Assembly: GCF_900215355.1 (NCBI RefSeq)
Contig: NZ_OBEA01000004.1
Location: 372,001-436,000 of the forward strand
Length of the DNA: 64,000 nucleotides
Origin: Pseudooceanicola antarcticus
GTDB taxonomy: Bacteria > Pseudomonadota > Alphaproteobacteria > Rhodobacterales > Rhodobacteraceae
Reading direction: 5' to 3'
Below, in pieces: positions 26,944-38,022 of this stretch (position 1 is its first letter; every line of letters starts with the position of its first letter). The notes beneath the pieces are model-generated. The model was given only the letters and a program-made list of their open reading frames with translations. It had not been told where the DNA came from and made no database searches. The translations under genes were made by a program, and so were the position numbers.

Positions 26944-27402
26944 CTAGATGATCCTTTGCTCTAGCTCGGCAGGATCGGTGACATCCACTTGCCAAAAGTC
27001 GCGTGCTTCGGCCGGTAGCTTCGCTAACACTCGCTCGAAGTCTCTCCGGTTGGTGGTTCGCCGAACCGCCCATGCCGTTGCCTCAATGGCATTGTCCGGC
27101 GTCAGGTTGTGGTTCACCCTCACCGCTTTGACCTCGGAAACGAGCTTTTCGCGGTCATAAAATTCAGCGCGGGGTTCCGTAACATCCCAGTTGTGCACGA
27201 AAATCGCACGAAGAACGCTCGGCAGGACACTTGCGAATTCCAAACCCTCTTGAGCGTTCAAACGACGCCGAAACACCTGGAGGACCGCATCGACCGCCGT
27301 GTACGCCATGTTGTCGGATTCAAGGGACATGCGCTCTTTCACATCATCGAGGAAAGCGCGCCATTCCTTGGAAGCGTGTCGATATGTCCATGGCATTGGC
27401 AT
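26944..27402 (-). CDS. DUF2267 domain protein
   Basis: The 152-aa protein matches DUF2267 across its length: MPMPWTYRHASKEWRAFLDD, AYTAVDAVLQVFRRRL, LPSVLRAIFV. Function is unknown; related proteins are often near stress or usher-type genes. I start at 27402, where family similarity begins, although an ATG 31 codons upstream is in frame. The segment 26.8-27.6 kb appears less GC-rich than its surroundings, which hints at later acquisition. Confidence 0.8.
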   Translation of the reverse strand: MPMPWTYRHASKEWRAFLDDVKERMSLESDNMAYTAVDAVLQVFRRRLNAQEGLEFASVLPSVLRAIFVHNWDVTEPRAEFYDREKLVSEVKAVRVNHNLTPDNAIEATAWAVRRTTNRRDFERVLAKLPAEARDFWQVDVTDPAELEQRII

Positions 27403-27607
27403 GGGGGGCTGGTTCCCTTCAACGGCATCGTTTCCCACACCGATATCGAAATTCACGAGATCTGTCGAATAAACGAATGACCGTTGCATTCGCACAGCCG
27501 ACCTTAGGCGCCGAAGCCCCCGAAGGACTTCCTAGGGCGCCACTGTCCCGCACAGCGTCATTTCAGAAATGATTTCGGCTACAGACCGCAGCCGCACCAT
27601 TCATTGC

Positions 27608-27635
27608 AAAGGGCTGCACCTCTGGGGCGCCCTTT
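27608..27635 (-). terminator. Possible weak terminator of lipA
   Basis: AAAGGGC/GCCCTTT encloses a 14-nt loop about 65 bp beyond the lipA stop on the minus strand. The T run is only three long. The rest of 27403-27700 shows no gene. Confidence 0.35.
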
Positions 27636-27700
27636 CGCAATTGAATGGACCGGGGCCGGGGTCTCCCCCCGCCCCTGCCGGGCTCAGGTCCCGCGTTTGC

Positions 27701-28651
27701 TCAGGCCATGCCCAGCTTCTTCATCCGCGCCTCGCGCAGGCGGGCGAAGTCGTCACCCGCGTGGTAGGACGAGCGCGTCAGCGGCGTGGCCGAGACCATC
27801 AGGAAGCCCTTGTTGAAGGCCGCCTTCTCGTAGTTGGCGAATTCCTCGGGCGTCACGAAGCGGTCGACCGCATGGTGCTTGGGCGTCGGCTGCAGGTACT
27901 GGCCGATGGTCATGAAGTCGATATCCGCAGCGCGCATGTCATCCATCACCTGCAGCACCTGCGGGCGCTCTTCGCCCAGGCCCACCATGATGCCGGACTT
28001 GGTGAAGATCGTCGGGTCCATCTCCTTCACCCGTTGCAGCAGGCGCAGCGAGTGGAAGTAGCGGGCACCGGGGCGGACCTCCTGGTAGAGGCCGGGCACG
28101 GTTTCCAGGTTGTGGTTGAACACGTCGGGGCGCGCCTCGACCACGGTCTCCAGCACCTCGGGGGCGCATTTCAGGAAATCGGGGGTGAGGATCTCGATGG
28201 TGGTCGAGGGAGAGCGATGCCGCACCGCGCGGATGGTCTGGGCGAAGTGGTCGGCACCGCCATCGTCCAGGTCGTCACGGTCGACCGAGGTGATCACCAC
28301 GTGGTTCAGGCCAAGCTTCTCGACCGCATGGGCGACGCGGCCCGGCTCGAAGACATCCAGCTCATCGGGACGGCCGGTGGCGATGTTGCAGAAGGTGCAG
28401 CCGCGGGTACAGATCTCGCCCATGATCATCATGGTGGCGTGACCCTGGGACCAGCATTCGCCGACATTCGGACAGCCTGCCTCTTCGCAGACCGTCACGA
28501 GATTGTTGTCCCGCATGATCTTGCGCGTCTCGTTGTATTCCTTCGACGTGGGCGCCTTGACCCTGATCCAGTCCGGCTTGCGGGGCTGGGCATTGTCTGG
28601 GCGGTGCGCCTTTTCCGGGTGACGCTGCTCGGGGATCTTGAGATCACGCAT
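27701..28651 (-). CDS. lipA: Lipoyl synthase
   Basis: A radical SAM enzyme that inserts two sulfurs into octanoyl-protein to make lipoate for 2-oxoacid dehydrogenases and glycine cleavage. Both iron-sulfur sites are visible: the auxiliary cluster motif [13 protein letters not shown] and the radical SAM motif CTRGCTFC. The C-terminal RSSYHAG serine that ligates the auxiliary cluster is also present. The 316-aa length and the AAGAGGAG ribosome site are good. It is divergent from the peroxiredoxin gene across 254 bp. Confidence 0.98.
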   Translation of the reverse strand: MRDLKIPEQRHPEKAHRPDNAQPRKPDWIRVKAPTSKEYNETRKIMRDNNLVTVCEEAGCPNVGECWSQGHATMMIMGEICTRGCTFCNIATGRPDELDVFEPGRVAHAVEKLGLNHVVITSVDRDDLDDGGADHFAQTIRAVRHRSPSTTIEILTPDFLKCAPEVLETVVEARPDVFNHNLETVPGLYQEVRPGARYFHSLRLLQRVKEMDPTIFTKSGIMVGLGEERPQVLQVMDDMRAADIDFMTIGQYLQPTPKHHAVDRFVTPEEFANYEKAAFNKGFLMVSATPLTRSSYHAGDDFARLREARMKKLGMA

Positions 28652-28905
28652 ATCTGGCTCCTCTTACGGGCTGAGGGCTATCATAGCGGGGCGCACAGGA
28701 AAGGACCAGTTGCGCATGTCGGTCCTGCATTTACGGAATGGCTGCCATGCAGGTGCAGAAAGGCGCGGCATCGAACATTGTTAGCAGCTGAATTCGCAAG
28801 AGAAAATAGCAGCAACTCCATGCCGCACCGCGGAACCCGACTTGCACCGCGATTGGAACAATTCTAACAAGAGGCCGACCAACGCTCAGAGAAAAGGATG
28901 ATGCC

Positions 28906-29448
28906 ATGCAGCCCGGCACGAAACTCCCCCAGGTTACCTTCCGCACCCGCGTGCGTGACGAAAGCATCGAAGGCCCGAACCCCTTCCGCTGGCAGGACAT
29001 GACCACCGACGATTACTTCGCCGGCAAGCGCGTCATCCTGTTCTCGCTGCCCGGTGCCTTCACCCCGACCTGCTCGACCTACCAGCTGCCAGGCTTCGAG
29101 GACAACTTCGCCAAGTTCCAGGACCTCGGCGTCGATGAGATCTACTGCATGTCCGTCAACGACAGCTTCGTGATGAACCAGTGGGCCAAGGCCCAGGGCA
29201 TCAAGAACGTCAAGGTGATCCCCGATGGCTCGGGCGAGTTCACCCGCCGTGTCGGCATGCTGGTGCACAAGGACAACCTGGGCTTCGGCCTGCGCTCCTG
29301 GCGCTATGCCGCCATCGTCAAGGACGGTGTCGTCGAAGCCTGGTTCGAAGAGCCCGGCATCAGCGACAACCACGGCGAAGACCCCTACGGCGAGTCCTCC
29401 CCCGAGACCCTGCTGGCGTACCTGGAAGCGGCCCGCGCCGCGGCCTGA
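28906..29448 (+). CDS. Peroxiredoxin of the Prx5 type
   Basis: A thiol peroxidase with the peroxidatic site GAFTPTCSTYQLPGF (Cys near 50) and the Prx5-type continuation YCMSVNDSFVMNQW. The 180-aa length fits the single-domain family, which is often reduced by glutaredoxin. The ribosome site AAAGGA is well placed. oxyR follows convergently 20 bp downstream, a common neighbour for peroxide-defence genes. Confidence 0.93.
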   Translation: MQPGTKLPQVTFRTRVRDESIEGPNPFRWQDMTTDDYFAGKRVILFSLPGAFTPTCSTYQLPGFEDNFAKFQDLGVDEIYCMSVNDSFVMNQWAKAQGIKNVKVIPDGSGEFTRRVGMLVHKDNLGFGLRSWRYAAIVKDGVVEAWFEEPGISDNHGEDPYGESSPETLLAYLEAARAAA

Positions 29449-29468
29449 TGGCCCATGCGTCGCCCCGG

Positions 29469-30392
29469 CTAGTGGGCGGCGCGCACCTCTTCGGTGATCT
29501 CCTGGCCCGCGCGGGCCAGGATATGCGCCAGGGTACGGAACCAGCCGTCGTCGATGGACGAGGCCCGCCGCACCAGCGCCACCTGCCGCGAGGGCTCCTG
29601 CCCGCCGAAACGGCGCAGCGACAGCCCCTCGGCCTCGCGACCGACCGCCAGCTCTGGCAGCAACGTCAGCCCGAAGCCCGCTGCGACCAGCCGCGACAGC
29701 GTCGAGAGCGACGAGGCCCCCATGTTGATCTGCGCATGCTCCTGCCCGCGGCCGCAGACTTCCAGCGCCTGGTCGGTCAGGCAGTGACCATCTTCCAGAA
29801 GCAGCAGCGTATCGGGCCCGATGTGATCCGGCCTGAGACTGTTTTCGCGCCCGCCGAGCGCGGTCAGCCGTGCCTCGGTGCCGGCCAGCAGGAAGCGATC
29901 CTCGAAGAGCGGCTCGAAAACCAGGCCCTTCTCGTTCTCCAGCGGCAGGGCCAGGACGATGGCATCCAGGCGGCCCGTATGCAGATCCTCCAGCAGGCGC
30001 GCGGTCTTGCCCTCCTGCACCTGGATCACCAGGCCGATATCATCGGCACGGATGGCGCCAAGGGCGGCGGGCAGAAGGTAGGGGGCGATGGTCGGGATGA
30101 TGCCGAGCCGCAGCTCTCCGGAGAGACCGCCGTTCCAGCGCGCCAGGTCCTTCAGCGCCTGCATCTCGGTCAGCACCTTCTCGGTCTGCGCCAGCACCAG
30201 CCGCCCGAAGGGGGTCAGCGCCACATCCCGGCTGCGCCGCTCGACCAGCTGCGCGCCGAGGGCCTGCTCCATGTCCCGGATCTGCACCGAAAGCGCCGGT
30301 TGCGAGACATGCACCGCCTCCGCGGCGCGGCCGAAGTTGCGATGCGTCGCAAGCGACTTGAAGTAGTTCAATTGGCGGATCGTCAGGTTCAT
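29469..30392 (-). CDS. oxyR: Hydrogen peroxide-sensing LysR-type regulator OxyR
   Basis: The N-terminal helix-turn-helix (RQLNYFKSLATHRNFGRAAE) and effector domain are LysR type. The sequence GHCLTDQALEVC keeps the two redox cysteines with the spacing of E. coli C199 and C208, which form the activating disulfide. This distinguishes it from generic LysR proteins. Flanked by the convergent peroxiredoxin gene and a divergent VIT/CCC1 metal transporter, so both may be in its regulon. Confidence 0.93.
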   Translation of the reverse strand: MNLTIRQLNYFKSLATHRNFGRAAEAVHVSQPALSVQIRDMEQALGAQLVERRSRDVALTPFGRLVLAQTEKVLTEMQALKDLARWNGGLSGELRLGIIPTIAPYLLPAALGAIRADDIGLVIQVQEGKTARLLEDLHTGRLDAIVLALPLENEKGLVFEPLFEDRFLLAGTEARLTALGGRENSLRPDHIGPDTLLLLEDGHCLTDQALEVCGRGQEHAQINMGASSLSTLSRLVAAGFGLTLLPELAVGREAEGLSLRRFGGQEPSRQVALVRRASSIDDGWFRTLAHILARAGQEITEEVRAAH

Positions 30393-30553
30393 GAATTTTC
30401 TTCATCCGCGCGGGAATGAAATTCAAGCCTATCCTCTGCGGCATACCCCCTGTTCAGGGGGATTGTTGCAGGATCGAACCACTGCGAGTCGTTCGCGCTT
30501 TGCCTGAAGGCACTCCCGCGCTAGACCCCGCCCCGTCAGACAGGGGATCGACC

Positions 30554-31279
30554 ATGGATTGGGCACAACATCGGCGGGATGCACATCAGCTTGGGCGCGC
30601 GCAGGAATATCTGCGCCAGATCGTCTACGGCGGCAATGACGGCATCGTCACCACCTTCGCCATCGTCTCGGGTTTCGCCGGGGCGCAATCCGATGGCATC
30701 GCGCAGATCGGCGGGTTGGCGGTGCTGGTCTTCGGCCTGGCCAACCTCTTCGCCGACGCCGTCTCGATGGGGCTGGGAGAGTTCCTTTCGGGCCGCGCCC
30801 AGCACGACCTCTACCATTCGCGCCGCGAGATGGAGCTGCGTGAGATCGCCGAGAACCCCGACCATGAGCGCGACGAGCTCGAGACCATCCTGCATCAGCG
30901 CGGACTGACGCGCGAGGACGCCCATGCGACGGCCGACATCATGGTGCACCACCCTTCAATCATGGCCGACCTGATGATGACCTATGAGTTCGGCATGCAC
31001 GACCCGGCGGAAGAGCGCCCGGCGGTGAACGGGCTGGTGACCTTCTGCAGCTTCCTGGTCTTCGGCGCGGCGCCGCTGATCCCCTACTTCCTCTACCCGC
31101 CGTCGAACACCATCTTCCTGGCCTCGATCTTCTCGACCCTGGCGGCGCTTTGCGCGCTCGGCCTGCTGCGCTGGAGCGCCACCGGAGAGAAACTGCTGCG
31201 CACCCTGGGGGAGACCATCGCCGTCGGCACCGCCTGCGCGCTGGTGGCCTATGTGGTGGGTCTGGTGGTCGGCGGCTAG
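30554..31279 (+). CDS. VIT1/CCC1-family iron/manganese transporter
   Basis: The signature IVYGGNDGIVTTFAIVSGFAG opens the first membrane helix, then FADAVSMGLGEFLSGRA, a cytosolic helical hairpin of charged residues, and three more membrane helices. The family moves Fe2+ or Mn2+ out of the cytoplasm. The ATG at 30554 begins where the family similarity begins. The oxyR start lies 161 bp away on the opposite strand, which links the gene to peroxide and metal stress. Confidence 0.9.
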   Translation: MDWAQHRRDAHQLGRAQEYLRQIVYGGNDGIVTTFAIVSGFAGAQSDGIAQIGGLAVLVFGLANLFADAVSMGLGEFLSGRAQHDLYHSRREMELREIAENPDHERDELETILHQRGLTREDAHATADIMVHHPSIMADLMMTYEFGMHDPAEERPAVNGLVTFCSFLVFGAAPLIPYFLYPPSNTIFLASIFSTLAALCALGLLRWSATGEKLLRTLGETIAVGTACALVAYVVGLVVGG

Positions 31280-31329
31280 AGCCGCGCCACAATCGTTAAG
31301 ATTAAGATTTTTTGTTTCCGTAGTAGAGA

Positions 31330-31368
31330 CAAAAAGGCGGCGGGCCTGTCGCATGATCAGACCCGCCG
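31330..31368 (-). terminator. Intrinsic terminator of the DUF6456 gene
   Basis: Stem CGGCGGGCCTG/CAGACCCGCCG with one mismatch, followed on the minus strand by CCTTTTTG. It lies 62 bp after the gene's stop. Confidence 0.8.
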
Positions 31369-31430
31369 TTAATGTCGCCTAACAGGTGACGCCCATGGGT
31401 GCCGGACGCGAGGCAGGCAGGGCCCAGGGC

Positions 31431-32564
31431 TCAGCCGATCATCCGGCTTTCCTGCGGCAGCTCCTGGTAGTGCCGGTGCAGACGTTCCAGCGCGATGCGC
31501 AACACGATCTTGCCAGAGCGCGCCGACCAGCCCATCTTGCGCTCAGCGGTCTCCAGCCCCTCCAGATGGCAGCAGCAGCGCAGTGCCACATCGGCCAGCC
31601 CTGGCCCGAGATTGCGCAGCGCCTCCGAGACCCGCGCGCGCGCCGCCTCTGCGCCGCGCAGCGGCCCCGAGGGCTGACCGCCGCTGCCATCCGAGACGCC
31701 TGCGGTCATGAAGCGGTCCCAGTCCTGGGTGACACGCGGGCCCATCTGGGACAGCTCGAAATCCTCGCGCAGCCGCTCTCCGGCCCGGACGAGCTCGGGC
31801 CGCAGGAAGGGCTGGCCATCGCGATCGCGCCGCCGGGCCAGCGCCGCCACCGGGGTATCGGTGGCCCAGCCCCGGCCCCGGAATGCCTCTTCCGCGCCAT
31901 CGCCCGCCTCGCCCTCTTCATCGGTCTCGAAACGCGCCATGCCCTCGGCGAAGCCACGCGCGGCGTTTTCCGACTTTGCAATCAAGGTGTTGAGCGTCGC
32001 CCTGCCCTGCGAGGTGATACTGTAGCGCGCCACGCGCCCGGTGCTTTTGCAGCTGATCCAATCCTTCAGGGCCATGGCCTCGGCCAATTGGCGGGACACC
32101 ACGTCCAGCCGGTCCGGAGAGCCGTCTATACGGTCACGCACCACCACCGCCTTGTCCATGTCCTGGGCCACGGCAAGCACGGTGCCGGGGCGCGCAAGGT
32201 GGCGCAGCACCGGCAGCGCATCCCGCCGCAGAATGGTTTCAGTGATCGGAGTGTCGAGATCTTCCCTGGCAACAGTCTTCATGGTCGAGCCATCCTCGGT
32301 CTGGCCTGACCGTGCCGAAACCGCCCTGTCGCAGCCCTCCCGTCCCAGCCGGGAAAGGGCGCAGTCGACCAGAAGATCATCCCGAAGTGTCTCGAAACGG
32401 CGGATCTGACGCAGCACGGTCGACGGGTGGCAGCCCGCTTCGCGCGCCAGTTGTCTTATCGGTACCCCGCGTTCCGTATGGCATAGATAATGGCGCGCGG
32501 CGGTCGGGACCCAGGGGGGCAACCCACCCGCCGCAGGGACATCGCAATGCTCTGTCGGGCTCAT
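31431..32564 (-). CDS. DUF6456 helix-turn-helix protein
   Basis: The N-terminal HTH-like region (VPIRQLAREAGCHPSTVLRQ) is followed by a middle region resembling a winged helix (VSRQLAEAMALKDWI, YSITSQGR). The C-terminal domain (about 240-377), with GERLREDFELSQMGPRV and TQDWDRF, is the DUF6456 signature typical of alphaproteobacteria. The inferred role is a DNA-binding regulator, target unknown. It is divergent from the DUF6477 gene across a 240-bp spacer rich in TTAA tetramers. Confidence 0.82.
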   Translation of the reverse strand: MSPTEHCDVPAAGGLPPWVPTAARHYLCHTERGVPIRQLAREAGCHPSTVLRQIRRFETLRDDLLVDCALSRLGREGCDRAVSARSGQTEDGSTMKTVAREDLDTPITETILRRDALPVLRHLARPGTVLAVAQDMDKAVVVRDRIDGSPDRLDVVSRQLAEAMALKDWISCKSTGRVARYSITSQGRATLNTLIAKSENAARGFAEGMARFETDEEGEAGDGAEEAFRGRGWATDTPVAALARRRDRDGQPFLRPELVRAGERLREDFELSQMGPRVTQDWDRFMTAGVSDGSGGQPSGPLRGAEAARARVSEALRNLGPGLADVALRCCCHLEGLETAERKMGWSARSGKIVLRIALERLHRHYQELPQESRMIG

Positions 32565-32804
32565 ATCGGTCTCGTTCGGCAGTCTCGTTAACCTGGGTTA
32601 CCCCCAGTTTATCCACAAGGTCAGGCGTTAAGGTTTCATAAAGGTTAATCGTTAACCTCGCCCTCAACCATTGTTTCGAAAGCATAAACTATTCTTGCAG
32701 CACCGCGCGCGCCCCCGCCTGAGACGCAACACCCGAATAGGTTGTGCCATGTTCGGCCTGCCGCATGCCGCGGCCCAGCACCAGAACAAGGACGAGGATT
32801 GGAT

Positions 32805-33104
32805 ATGCAGGACATTCACGCGATGCTCGGCCAGCTCAAACGGCCGAAACTCCTGGTCGGCGCGGCGCGCCAACTGGCCGAGGACTACCAGCGAGAGCGC
32901 CATCTGCCGCCCCTGCTGGGTCAGCCGGCACCGCGCCGGCACGGCGCCGCGGCGCTGGACCTGCTCGAGCGCGAGGCAGAGCTGGACGACCAGCGCCGTA
33001 TCGGCGCGGGGACCTATTCGCCGCAGCGCCACATCCGGCTGCTGGCGGCTCTGATCGGAGAGGCGCGGCTGGTCTCTGCCGCGTCCCGCACGCCCGAGGG
33101 CTGA
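32805..33104 (+). CDS. DUF6477 small protein
   Basis: The 99-aa protein shows the pattern of a short Rhodobacterales family: an N-terminal LKRPKLLVGAARQLAEDYQR, then LPPLLGQPAPRRHGAAALDL and a tail RIGAGTYSPQRHIRLL. It is basic and helical, with no membrane helix. The ATG at 32805 follows GAGGA. Function unknown. It converges with the MttB-family gene 20 bp further on. Confidence 0.75.
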   Translation: MQDIHAMLGQLKRPKLLVGAARQLAEDYQRERHLPPLLGQPAPRRHGAAALDLLEREAELDDQRRIGAGTYSPQRHIRLLAALIGEARLVSAASRTPEG

Positions 33105-33124
33105 ACCTCGGGCGTGCGATGACC

Positions 33125-34669
33125 TCAGGCGAAGGCGTCGGGCATTTCTGCCTTGCGCCGCGCCACGAAGGCGGCCAGTTCCTCGGCCTTTTCGGGGGCC
33201 ATGGCGGGCTGCTGGTAGGTATCCAGCAGCTTCTGGACCCGCAGGCTGGCCAGTTGCTGGCTGTCGCGCGCGCCCTCTTCGGACCAGGTCTCGAAGGGCT
33301 TGTTGTCCAGCACGTCGGAACGCCAGAAGGCGCTCTGGAAATGCCTCTGGGTATGGCCGCAGCCCAGGTAGTGCCCGCCCGGACCGACCTCTCTGATCGC
33401 ATCCATGGCCTGGGCCTCTTCATCGTGGCTGACGCCCGCGGCGAGACGGTGCAGCACCCCCAGCTGATCGGCATCCAGCACGAATTTCTCGAAGGACGAG
33501 ACCAGCCCGCCCTCCAGCCAGCCACAGGCGTGGAGCATGAAGTTCACGCCCCCCAGCAGGGCGGCGTTCAGCGTGTTGGAGGTCTCGTAGGCGGCCTGGG
33601 CGTCGGGCAGTTTCGAGCCACAGAGCCCGCCGCCAGACCGGAAGGGCAGCCCGAGCCGCCGCGCCAGCTGGCCCGCACCGTAGAGGATCTGCGACGCTTC
33701 CGGCGTGCCGAAGGTGGGCGCGCCCGAGTTCATGTCGATCGAGGTGACGAAGGCACCGAAGATCACCGGCGCACCGGGGCGGATCAGCTGCGAATAGGCG
33801 ACGCCCGCCAGCACCTCGGCCAGCACCTGGGTCAGCGTGCCCACGGTCGAGACCGGCGCCATGGCTCCGCCGACGATGAAGGGCGACACGATGCAGGCCT
33901 GCATGTTCGAAGCATAGACCTCAAGGGCGCCCATCATCACGTCATCGAAGGTCAGCGGCGAGTTGATGTTGATCAGCGAGGTCATCACCGGCTGCGAGGT
34001 CGCCACCTCTTCACCGAAGAGGATCTTGCACATCTCGACGCAATCCTCGGCGCGGGAGGGCTCGGTCACGGAGCCCATGAAGGGCTTGTCCGACAGCGTC
34101 ATATGGGCGTGCAGCATGTCGAGGTGGCGCTTGTTCACCGGCACGTCGGTCGGTTCGCAGACCGTGCCGCCGGAGTGGTGCAGCCACTTGGACATGTAGC
34201 CCAGCTTCACGAACTTGCGGAAGTCTTCCATCGTGGCATAGCGGCGGCCGCCGTCGAGGTCGCGCACGAAGGGCGGGCCATAGACAGGCGCCAGCACCAG
34301 CCCCTTGCCGCCGATCTCGACCGAGCGTTCGGGGTTGCGGGCCAGCTGGGTGAAGCTGCCGGGCGCGGTCTTGCAGAGCTTGCGGGCCAGGCCACGCGGG
34401 ATATGCACCCGCTCGCCACGCACGTCGGCCCCGGCCTCGCGCCAGCGCTCCAGAGCCGCGGGATTGTTGACGAAGTTGACGCCGATCTCTTCCAGCACCG
34501 TCTCGGCATTGGTCTCGATGATCTCGAGCGCCTCTTCCGAGAGCATCTCCATGTTGGGAATGCCGCGCTGGATCACCGGGGCGCAGTCGATCGACACCGC
34601 CGTACGCGCCGCGCGCCGTGCCGCGCCGCCACCACCTCGACCGCGCTTCCGCTCCGCTGCTTCCGTCAT
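33125..34669 (-). CDS. MttB-family methyltransferase, non-pyrrolysine
   Basis: The 514-aa protein matches the trimethylamine methyltransferase (MttB/MtgB) superfamily: EVLFGEEVATSQPVMTSLIN, VYASNMQACIVSPFIVGGA, and the C-terminal AMDAIREVGPGGHYLG. Archaeal MttB needs pyrrolysine from an in-frame amber codon; here the reading frame has none, so it belongs to the non-Pyl branch, some of whose members demethylate glycine betaine or other quaternary amines with a corrinoid protein. No corrinoid protein, MtbA-type or reactivation gene is adjacent. A good GGGAGG ribosome site precedes the ATG. Confidence 0.88.
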   Translation of the reverse strand: MTEAAERKRGRGGGGAARRAARTAVSIDCAPVIQRGIPNMEMLSEEALEIIETNAETVLEEIGVNFVNNPAALERWREAGADVRGERVHIPRGLARKLCKTAPGSFTQLARNPERSVEIGGKGLVLAPVYGPPFVRDLDGGRRYATMEDFRKFVKLGYMSKWLHHSGGTVCEPTDVPVNKRHLDMLHAHMTLSDKPFMGSVTEPSRAEDCVEMCKILFGEEVATSQPVMTSLININSPLTFDDVMMGALEVYASNMQACIVSPFIVGGAMAPVSTVGTLTQVLAEVLAGVAYSQLIRPGAPVIFGAFVTSIDMNSGAPTFGTPEASQILYGAGQLARRLGLPFRSGGGLCGSKLPDAQAAYETSNTLNAALLGGVNFMLHACGWLEGGLVSSFEKFVLDADQLGVLHRLAAGVSHDEEAQAMDAIREVGPGGHYLGCGHTQRHFQSAFWRSDVLDNKPFETWSEEGARDSQQLASLRVQKLLDTYQQPAMAPEKAEELAAFVARRKAEMPDAFA

Positions 34670-34813
34670 GCCGCATGCCTCCCTGCCGAATTCTGACTTC
34701 TAGATAGCCAACTGCCCCGCCCCGTCGCCCGCCGCAAGCGGCATCGGCGGGGCAAAAGCGACAGAAAAAGCGCGAACGCGTCAAATTGCCCGAGGGTCAG
34801 GGACCCCGCCGTC

Positions 34814-35638
34814 TCAGCGGCGCACCACCAGCACGTCACAGGGCGGATCGCGCAGGATCTGCTCGGTGAAACTACCCAGCATGGTTGGGGTGAAGCTTGA
34901 CCGCCCATGGGCACCGATAGCCAGCAGATCGGGCGAAACCTCGTTCAGCTTCTGCATCAGAAGCTCGGTCCGCCCGGCGGATTCGGCGCGCGGCATCTCG
35001 CAGGCGGCAGGCAGATCGGCGCTCTCCCACCAGGTTTCCATCGCCCTCTCGGCCTCGTCGAGGAAGGGAGAGAGCGCCTCGGCAGAGCCATGCGGCGCCA
35101 CCAGCCCGCGATAGGGCACATGCACGGCGTGGAAGGCGCTGATGGCGGCCTCGGACGACAGCTCATGCGCCTCGGAAATCGACAGGGCGCAGGCCTCGGA
35201 CATGTCGATGCCGGCCAGGATGCGGGCATAGGGGGCATGGGGCACGGTCTTGACCAGCAGCACCGGCACCTGGGCCACCCGCAGGATGCGCTCCATCGTG
35301 GTGCCATAGACCAGATCCCAGAGCGGACGGTGCCGGTGGATGCCCAGCACCAGCAGATCGGCGCCGCTTTCCTCGAGCACCTTGAGGATGCCCTGCACCA
35401 CCTCGGCGATCTCGACCCGCTGGATGGCATGGCCGTGGTCCAGACCCTCGCAATGCAGCGCCAGCTCGTCGACCATGTCCTCGCGCACCTTATGGGCGAG
35501 TTTGACCGGCAGGTCCTCGTCGATGATGCAGAGCGCGGTGAGCTCGGCCTCGTGCTGCACCGCGAGTTGCGCCGCGCGCCGCAGCGCCCGTTCAGAGCGG
35601 ATCGACAGGTCGGTGGCAACAAGGATCTTGCTGGGCAT
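34814..35638 (-). CDS. Tandem universal stress protein
   Basis: Two UspA domains lie end to end in 274 aa. The first opens with [20 protein letters not shown] and has [16 protein letters not shown]; the second keeps the ATP-binding motif [18 protein letters not shown]. The frame stays open far upstream on this strand through guaA and further, but that is a GC-rich shadow; the real gene starts at the ATG at 35638 behind GAAGGGAGG. Divergent from guaA. Confidence 0.93.
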   Translation of the reverse strand: MPSKILVATDLSIRSERALRRAAQLAVQHEAELTALCIIDEDLPVKLAHKVREDMVDELALHCEGLDHGHAIQRVEIAEVVQGILKVLEESGADLLVLGIHRHRPLWDLVYGTTMERILRVAQVPVLLVKTVPHAPYARILAGIDMSEACALSISEAHELSSEAAISAFHAVHVPYRGLVAPHGSAEALSPFLDEAERAMETWWESADLPAACEMPRAESAGRTELLMQKLNEVSPDLLAIGAHGRSSFTPTMLGSFTEQILRDPPCDVLVVRR

Positions 35639-35782
35639 GGGGGCCTCCCTTCGGCATGGGCGCTCTCCTGCACCCTCCATCTTCCCAAGATGATCCCCCG
35701 AGAGGCGCAATTCAACAGGATTGGCCATTGCGGAGCGCGCTCCTCTCTTGCCTCCTTTCGCGCCGCGTTCTATGGCGTGGAC

Positions 35783-37348
<1,566 letters not shown>

Positions 37349-37369
37349 TCCCTCCGGTATCGCATTCAG

Positions 37370-37398
37370 GGGCGCTGCGAGAGATCGCGGCGCCCTTT
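37370..37398 (+). terminator. Intrinsic terminator of guaA
   Basis: Stem GGGCGCTGCGA/TCGCGGCGCCC with a GAGA loop and one T-G pair, followed by TTTT. Confidence 0.85.
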
Positions 37399-37533
37399 TC
37401 CATTCGGGCTCTCTGCTGCCTGAACCGGCGCTGATCCGGGGCCGGCGCGCCTCCGCCTGCCGGTCCGGCCAAAAGCCTTGCCGCCCCGGCTGCGACCTGA
37501 GAAAAAGGGCTCCACCACCGGCGCAAGGTTCAG

Positions 37534-38022
37534 ATGGCCAAGAGAGACACGATACGACACCGTTGCGAAGGCGCGGGGCTGAGGATGACGGAACAGCGCC
37601 GGGTGATCTCGGACGTGCTGGACCAGTCGCGCGACCACCCCGACGTGGAAGAGTTGCACGCCCGCGCAAATGCCCGCGACCCGAAGATCTCTCTGGCGAC
37701 GGTCTATCGGACGGTGAAGGTCTTTGAAGAGGCCGGCATCCTGGAAAAGGTCGATTTCGGCGATGGCCGCGCGCGCTACGAGGATGCAGAGCGCGCCCAC
37801 CACGATCACCTCATCGACGTGACCACGGGGCGGGTGATCGAGTTCTGCGACCCCGAGATCGAAGCCCTGCAGGAAAAGATCGCCGCGAAGCTGGGCTACC
37901 GGCTGCAGGGCCACCGGCTGGAGCTCTACGGCGTGCCAGAGGCCACCTCCGAAGAGGATCGGGTCGCAGAGGCTGACGATGCGATCGGCGGGGACACACC
38001 CGCGAAGAAGGCCGGGCACTAG
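37534..38022 (+). CDS. mur: Fur-family regulator, Mur-like (manganese uptake regulator)
   Basis: The winged-helix signature LRMTEQRRVISDVL and RISLATVYRTVK-type segment (here KISLATVYRTVKVFEEAGI) identify Fur. The metal region HHDHLIDVTTGRVIEF lacks the extra Cys of zinc-type Zur and matches the alphaproteobacterial Fur/Mur branch, which responds to manganese rather than iron; the exact metal is inferred. The 162-aa length includes a short acidic tail. No target box is assigned. Sits alone between guaA and a transporter gene. Confidence 0.85.
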   Translation: MAKRDTIRHRCEGAGLRMTEQRRVISDVLDQSRDHPDVEELHARANARDPKISLATVYRTVKVFEEAGILEKVDFGDGRARYEDAERAHHDHLIDVTTGRVIEFCDPEIEALQEKIAAKLGYRLQGHRLELYGVPEATSEEDRVAEADDAIGGDTPAKKAGH

